A program made the position numbers and the translations under genes. DNA of 64,000 bases from Pinus tabuliformis (lineage: Eukaryota > Streptophyta > Pinopsida > Pinales > Pinaceae), in NCBI GenBank assembly GCA_031772625.1, contig CM062820.1:89078988-89142987 (forward strand), read 5' to 3'. The notes under the pieces are model-generated. The model worked only from the letters and a program-made list of their open reading frames with translations. It was not told where the DNA came from and did not search any database. Every line of letters starts with the position of its first letter. The stretch's first letter is position 1. Positions 60,105 through 64,000 of the stretch are shown piece by piece.

Positions 60105-60309
60105 GGTCTTCTCTTTCTCTTTTTTTCTTTGCATCACCCCAATGAGGTCGGGATATATATAGTTAAAGCTCAAACTTGTCGAACCTTTGCAAGACCAGCC
60201 TCCCAAATCTTGACGGCCTCCCATGGTGGAAGAGAAGAAAGATGAGGGGGTAGGAGATCCTTTCAAAATATTTCTCGAAGAAGCCCTTGAGTGATAGAGG
60301 AATGAAATT

Positions 60310-61575
60310 ATGGAAAAACTTTCCCAGATCCTTCAATGGCTACCCAAGGGTGACACATCTTCTTCCAGCAGCTACTCTGGAAGCACCACACCCTACAAGG
60401 TACAAGTTAAATTTGAAATACCCATATTTGAAGGTCATATAGATGCGAAAGTTGTAGATAAATGGTTAAATATGCTAGAAGGATATTTTTATGTTCATGA
60501 CTTTTCTAATAGGGAAAGTATTACTTTTTCACTTCTCAAAGTGGTCCCCCACATTAAGGTTTGGTGGGAGACCTACTGTGAGAAGGATGAAAGTACACCC
60601 ACACTATTTTAATCTACAAACACTTAGAATTCATTCCGAGATGCCATCAAGGAGAAGTACTATCCTGTCAGGAGCTATGAGGATAAATACATAAAGTGGA
60701 CCACGCTGCAGCAGGGAAGGGACCAAGACGTGCTAGAGTTTACCAATGGTTTCCATACCCTTCACACGAAGTTAGGTATCAAGGATTCTAAGTGACATTT
60801 GGTACTAAAGTATGATGACTTCCTACGTCGATACATCCAGGACGAGATGGACTTCCTGGACATCTCCTCGCTCGGCATGACGTACCAATAAATTGTAAAG
60901 AATGAGCAGAAGTTTAAACATAAGAAGTGAGACTTTGGATTTGTGAACCCAAAGCAAGGGAAAGGTGACCCCAAACCATAGAGAAAAGGACAAAGCCAAG
61001 GCAGGGTGACTGAGGACAAATAGGCAAAGCCGTAAGGAAAGAACGACACCATGAATACAAAGAAGGACATGGGAAAATGGTGTGAGTTCCATAGTATGTC
61101 CACTCACAACACAAGTGAGTGTCGGGCCAAGAAGTCACTAGTGGGCAAGATGAAGGCTTCTGAATCAGATGCATGTTCTGACTCTAAATCAAAACCTAAG
61201 AATGGGAATGAAAAAGGGAAGCATATCATTGATGCAGATCACAGTGCCACGCTGGCAACCACCAAGATCTAGAAGAATGACCCTTAATATCTAATGGAGG
61301 GGGAACGGCTCTTACACTCGCATATGTGGGTGAAGGGTTCTCCATTGCAATTCATTGTCAATAGTGAGAGCCAAAAGAACCTCATTTTAGAAAAGGTCAT
61401 GAATCGGCTGAACCTACCAACTACAACACATCCGCAGTCATATACAACTGGGTGCCTTCACCAAGGACGAGATCTCTACATCAACCAAGAGTGTCGCCTT
61501 CCCTACAGCATCAATCCCTTCGTGGATGAGGTACTATGTGATGTTCCCCTGTTGAAGTTTGTGATGTATTATTAG
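60310..61575 (+). pseudogene. Gypsy-B gag and protease remnant
   Basis: MEKLSQILQWLPKGDTSSSS opens the frame; an in-frame start further up near 60222 is possible. Gag capsid: FEIPIFEGHIDAKVVDKWLN, MLEGYFYVHDF, VWWETYCEK, then in the same frame SFRDAIKEKYYPVRSYEDKY and FTNGFHTLHTKLGI. A knuckle remnant WCEFHSMSTHNTSEC lies near 61080-61125. The protease region has PLQFIVNSESQKNLI where D-S-G is expected, so the catalytic Asp is Asn and the Gly is Glu. Stops near 60610, 60793, 60889, 60928, 60979, 61021, 61033, 61270 and 61285. Confidence 0.78.
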
Positions 61576-61651
61576 GAAATCCATACTTGTGGAAGTGGCA
61601 TGATGTATATGAGTATATACCTTTATCTGTTATTATTACTTTGGGCATAAG

Positions 61652-64000
61652 TTGTATAGGATACCGGAGGTAGCCCCGCCTACCATTCTCTCTTTGATTA
61701 CTACAAATAAATGTAGTAAGATCATTTCACAAACCAGGAAATTTGCTTTCGTTATGATCCACCCTTGGGGAAAGAAGAAGATTGTGGCCACGACTCCAAA
61801 ACAAGACTCCTTCGCACAGCAACAACAGATGGACAAGGTCGTGGAGGAGTACAGGGACATTTTCTCCTCACATATGGGGGTGCCTCTACACTGTCAGGTC
61901 AAGCACTCCGTTAATCTAACCCCAGGCACGACACTTACCAATGGACATATCTATCGACACTTTGTTATGGAGAACAATGAGATCAAGAGAAAGATTCAGG
62001 AGTTGTTTCAGAAAGGACACATTAGGCCAAGATTGTCACCTTGTGGGGGCCCAATTATATTGATGCGGAAGAACGATCAGACCTGGAGACATTGTATTGG
62101 CTATCAGGCATTGAACAAGATCACTGTATGAAACATGTATCCAATCTCGTGGATTGATGACCTTGTGGACAAGCTTAAGGGGGGGAATATTTTAGCAAGA
62201 TTAATTTGAAGTCTGGTTATCACCAGGTGCCTATCGAACACTCCAATGTGTGGAAGACTACCTTCAAATCCAAGGAGGGCCTTTTCGAATGGTTGGTCAT
62301 GCCTTTCAAATTGACGAATTCCCTTGCAACCTTCATGAGATTGATGGACAACATCTTGCGACCCTTAGCAAATGCATTTGTGGTGGTTTATTTAGATGAC
62401 ATCTTGATTTTTAGCTAGAGTTGGGAAGAGAACCTCCACCATATTCAACAAGTCCTCCAAACCTTGCGACAACACAAGTTGTGTGCCAATTTGGACAAAT
62501 GCACTTTTGGCATGACCTAGGTTCAATATATAGGATACATCATTGATGAGTAGGGTGTGCATGTGGACCTAACCAAGATACAGGTCATTTGGGATTGGCC
62601 AGCCCCAAACACTCTAACAGAGCTCCACAACTTTCTGGGTATAGCCAATTTCTACCGTAGGTTCGTGTTGGGATTCTCTCATATCACTTGGAATTTAAGT
62701 CAAGTCACCAAGGGCATAGCGAAAGAAAAGTTATTTTGATCTGAAACCCAACATAAGGCATTTTTTGAGTTGAAGCATCGCATCTGCCCTGCACCAGTTC
62801 TCATGTTACCAGACCTACAACAACCATTTGAGATTGAGACAGATGCATCAGACTATGCTATTGGTGTAGTTCTTACTCAGAAAGGGCATCCAATGGCTTA
62901 CCATAGTGAGACACTTTCAGACACAGTCCAGAAGTATCCTACCTATGACAAACAAATGTATTACATTATGGAGGCCTACCATCAATGGAAGCATTACACT
63001 CTGGGGAAGGAAATGATCATCCACGTAGACAATCGACCCCTGGAGGTCATACAAGCATAAGGGAACTTTTAAAACAATCACCATTAGAAATGGTCCACAT
63101 ACCTGCAACAATTCCATTTGAAAATTAAGCACAAGAAGGGTAGCACCAATATTGTTGCAGACTTCCTCAGTCGACCACTAGTCATGGCATTGGTCATTGT
63201 GCTTGACTCATGTGGGCATGAGACTTCGGGGTGGCCGCACATTTACAAAATTGATCCAGGGTTCAGCAACACATACCATACACTCTTGGAAGGTAAGCAA
63301 GTTCCAAATTTTCATCTACAGGATGCATTATTATGCCACCTGGGCCATATCTATTTTCCTTCAAGAGAGCATGCCAAGATGATCTGGGAGGCTCACTACG
63401 TTCAATTCGTTAGACATTTTAGAGTAGAGAAAATAGTGGGAGTACTACATAAGTATTTTTTTTGGCCGAAACTTTGTCAGGATGTTGGGAAGTACATTCG
63501 ATCCTACATTACCTGCGTCATTACCAAAACAACCATCAAGAAGCAAGGCCTATATAGTCCTCTTCCTACTCCTAGTTGACCTTGGGAATCCATCTCCATG
63601 GATTACATGTCGGGCCTTCCTTCTACTAAGAATGGAAATGACTAACTTTTTGTGGTCGTCGACAGAATCTCTAAGATGGTCATTATGGTAGCCTGCAAGA
63701 AGAGTATCACAACAGAGGCCACTACTAAGCTCTTCTTTGAGGGAGTGTGGTTGCATTTTAGGATCCCACAGTGTGTTGCCTCTAATCAGGATAGTATATT
63801 CCTGAGTAAATTTTGGTCAAGTCTCTGGTTGATGATGGATACCAAGCTCACTAAATCCACGACTTTCCACCCCCAAACTGATGGCCAAACAGAGGTCGTT
63901 AATAGGATGATTGTGCACATTCTAGGTTTGTACAACTTGAATCATCCACACACATGGGATGAAAGCCTCCCTTATGTCCAAAACAACTATTGAAAATCTC
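61652..64000 (+). pseudogene. Gypsy-B pol: RT, RNase H, integrase
   Basis: RT: HPWGKKK, VVEEYRDIFSSHMGVPLHC, QELFQKGHIRPRLSPCGGPI, then a frame change in a G-run near 62180, KINLKSGYHQVPI, FEWLVMPFKLTNSLATFMR and catalytic YLDDILIFS at about 62392-62416. RNase H: FEIETDASDYAIGVVL and VADFLSRP near 63160. Integrase: zinc region (HYVQFVRHFRVEK, ITCVITK; weak), core DYMSGLP, the position of the second catalytic Asp changed to Asn in SNQDSIF, then FHPQTDGQTEVVNR with the Glu kept. The frame runs to the TGA at 63991, just before the edge. Confidence 0.82.

Larger units (their letters stand above)
59626..64000 (+). mobile_element. Gypsy-B: decayed Ty3/gypsy element, right end outside window
   Basis: LTR (about 59626-60091), tRNA-Met primer site (60093), gag, protease, RT, RNase H and integrase on the plus strand in Gypsy order. 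The integrase core and domain order look like plant chromovirus-type Gypsy elements, but no chromodomain is in view. It carries more than fifteen stops, most of them explicable as C-to-T changes of Gln, Arg or Trp codons. Confidence 0.85.

Overview
The window is plant nuclear DNA, mostly transposable elements and AT-rich spacer, with one recognisable host gene. Evidence for a seed plant: a secreted class III (plant-type) peroxidase with the classical four-exon structure, Copia and Gypsy elements primed by initiator tRNA-Met, an element with an Ogre/Tat-like TGGCGACTC primer site, and many C-to-T stop codons in the older elements. The peroxidase sequence and the density of large old LTR elements lean towards a gymnosperm, but this is an inference.

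Layout. 1-2711: 5' part of a decayed Copia element on the minus strand (LTR, tRNA-Met primer site, gag, protease, integrase), running off the left edge. 3669-13642: a complete element of an unusual kind, with ~3.5-kb LTRs, a perfect 5-bp target duplication (GAATA) and a ~3-kb interior holding one decayed gag-like frame and no pol ('LARD-1'). 13643-26200: AT-rich spacer with several local duplications, a foldback, a cluster of TGTCTC palindromes, a short exon-like island and a probable small LTR relic. 26202-26869: an L1-like ORF1/3'-end fragment with poly(A). 27441-38368: a LINE (endonuclease, RT, C-terminal Cys/His region) with a CCA/CAT tail, split by a young LTR element (29196-37358; two 1066-bp LTRs with about ten differences; target duplication GTATT) that encodes only two zinc knuckles and a protease. 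38581-39600: a second, 5'-truncated LINE copy. 40471-47848 (minus): the peroxidase, with a nearly intact Copia element on the plus strand in intron 1. 50083-53802: a decayed Gypsy element whose integrase is cut by a second long-LTR element ('LARD-3', 53803 to about 59625). That element is in turn cut by another decayed Gypsy element (59626 to the right edge).

How it fits together. The pol-less elements (LARD-1, LARD-3 and the 29-37 kb element) must have been copied using enzymes supplied in trans. LARD-1 and LARD-3 are diverged members of one family: they share LTR ends, an unusual primer site, a gag-like domain, a C-terminal MVMS(D/N)PHF motif, and arrays of degenerate AATTGYGCAATT palindromes spaced about 38-40 bp inside the LTRs. 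The peroxidase is probably a pseudogene: the distal catalytic His is Gln, and exon 2 lacks 8 bp at its start, which breaks the frame. Nesting gives a relative order: Gypsy-A, then LARD-3, then Gypsy-B on the right; the LINE, then the protease-only element, in the middle.

Limits. All homology calls are by eye from motifs. LTR ends are firm where a target duplication or primer site supports them; elsewhere they are marked as approximate.
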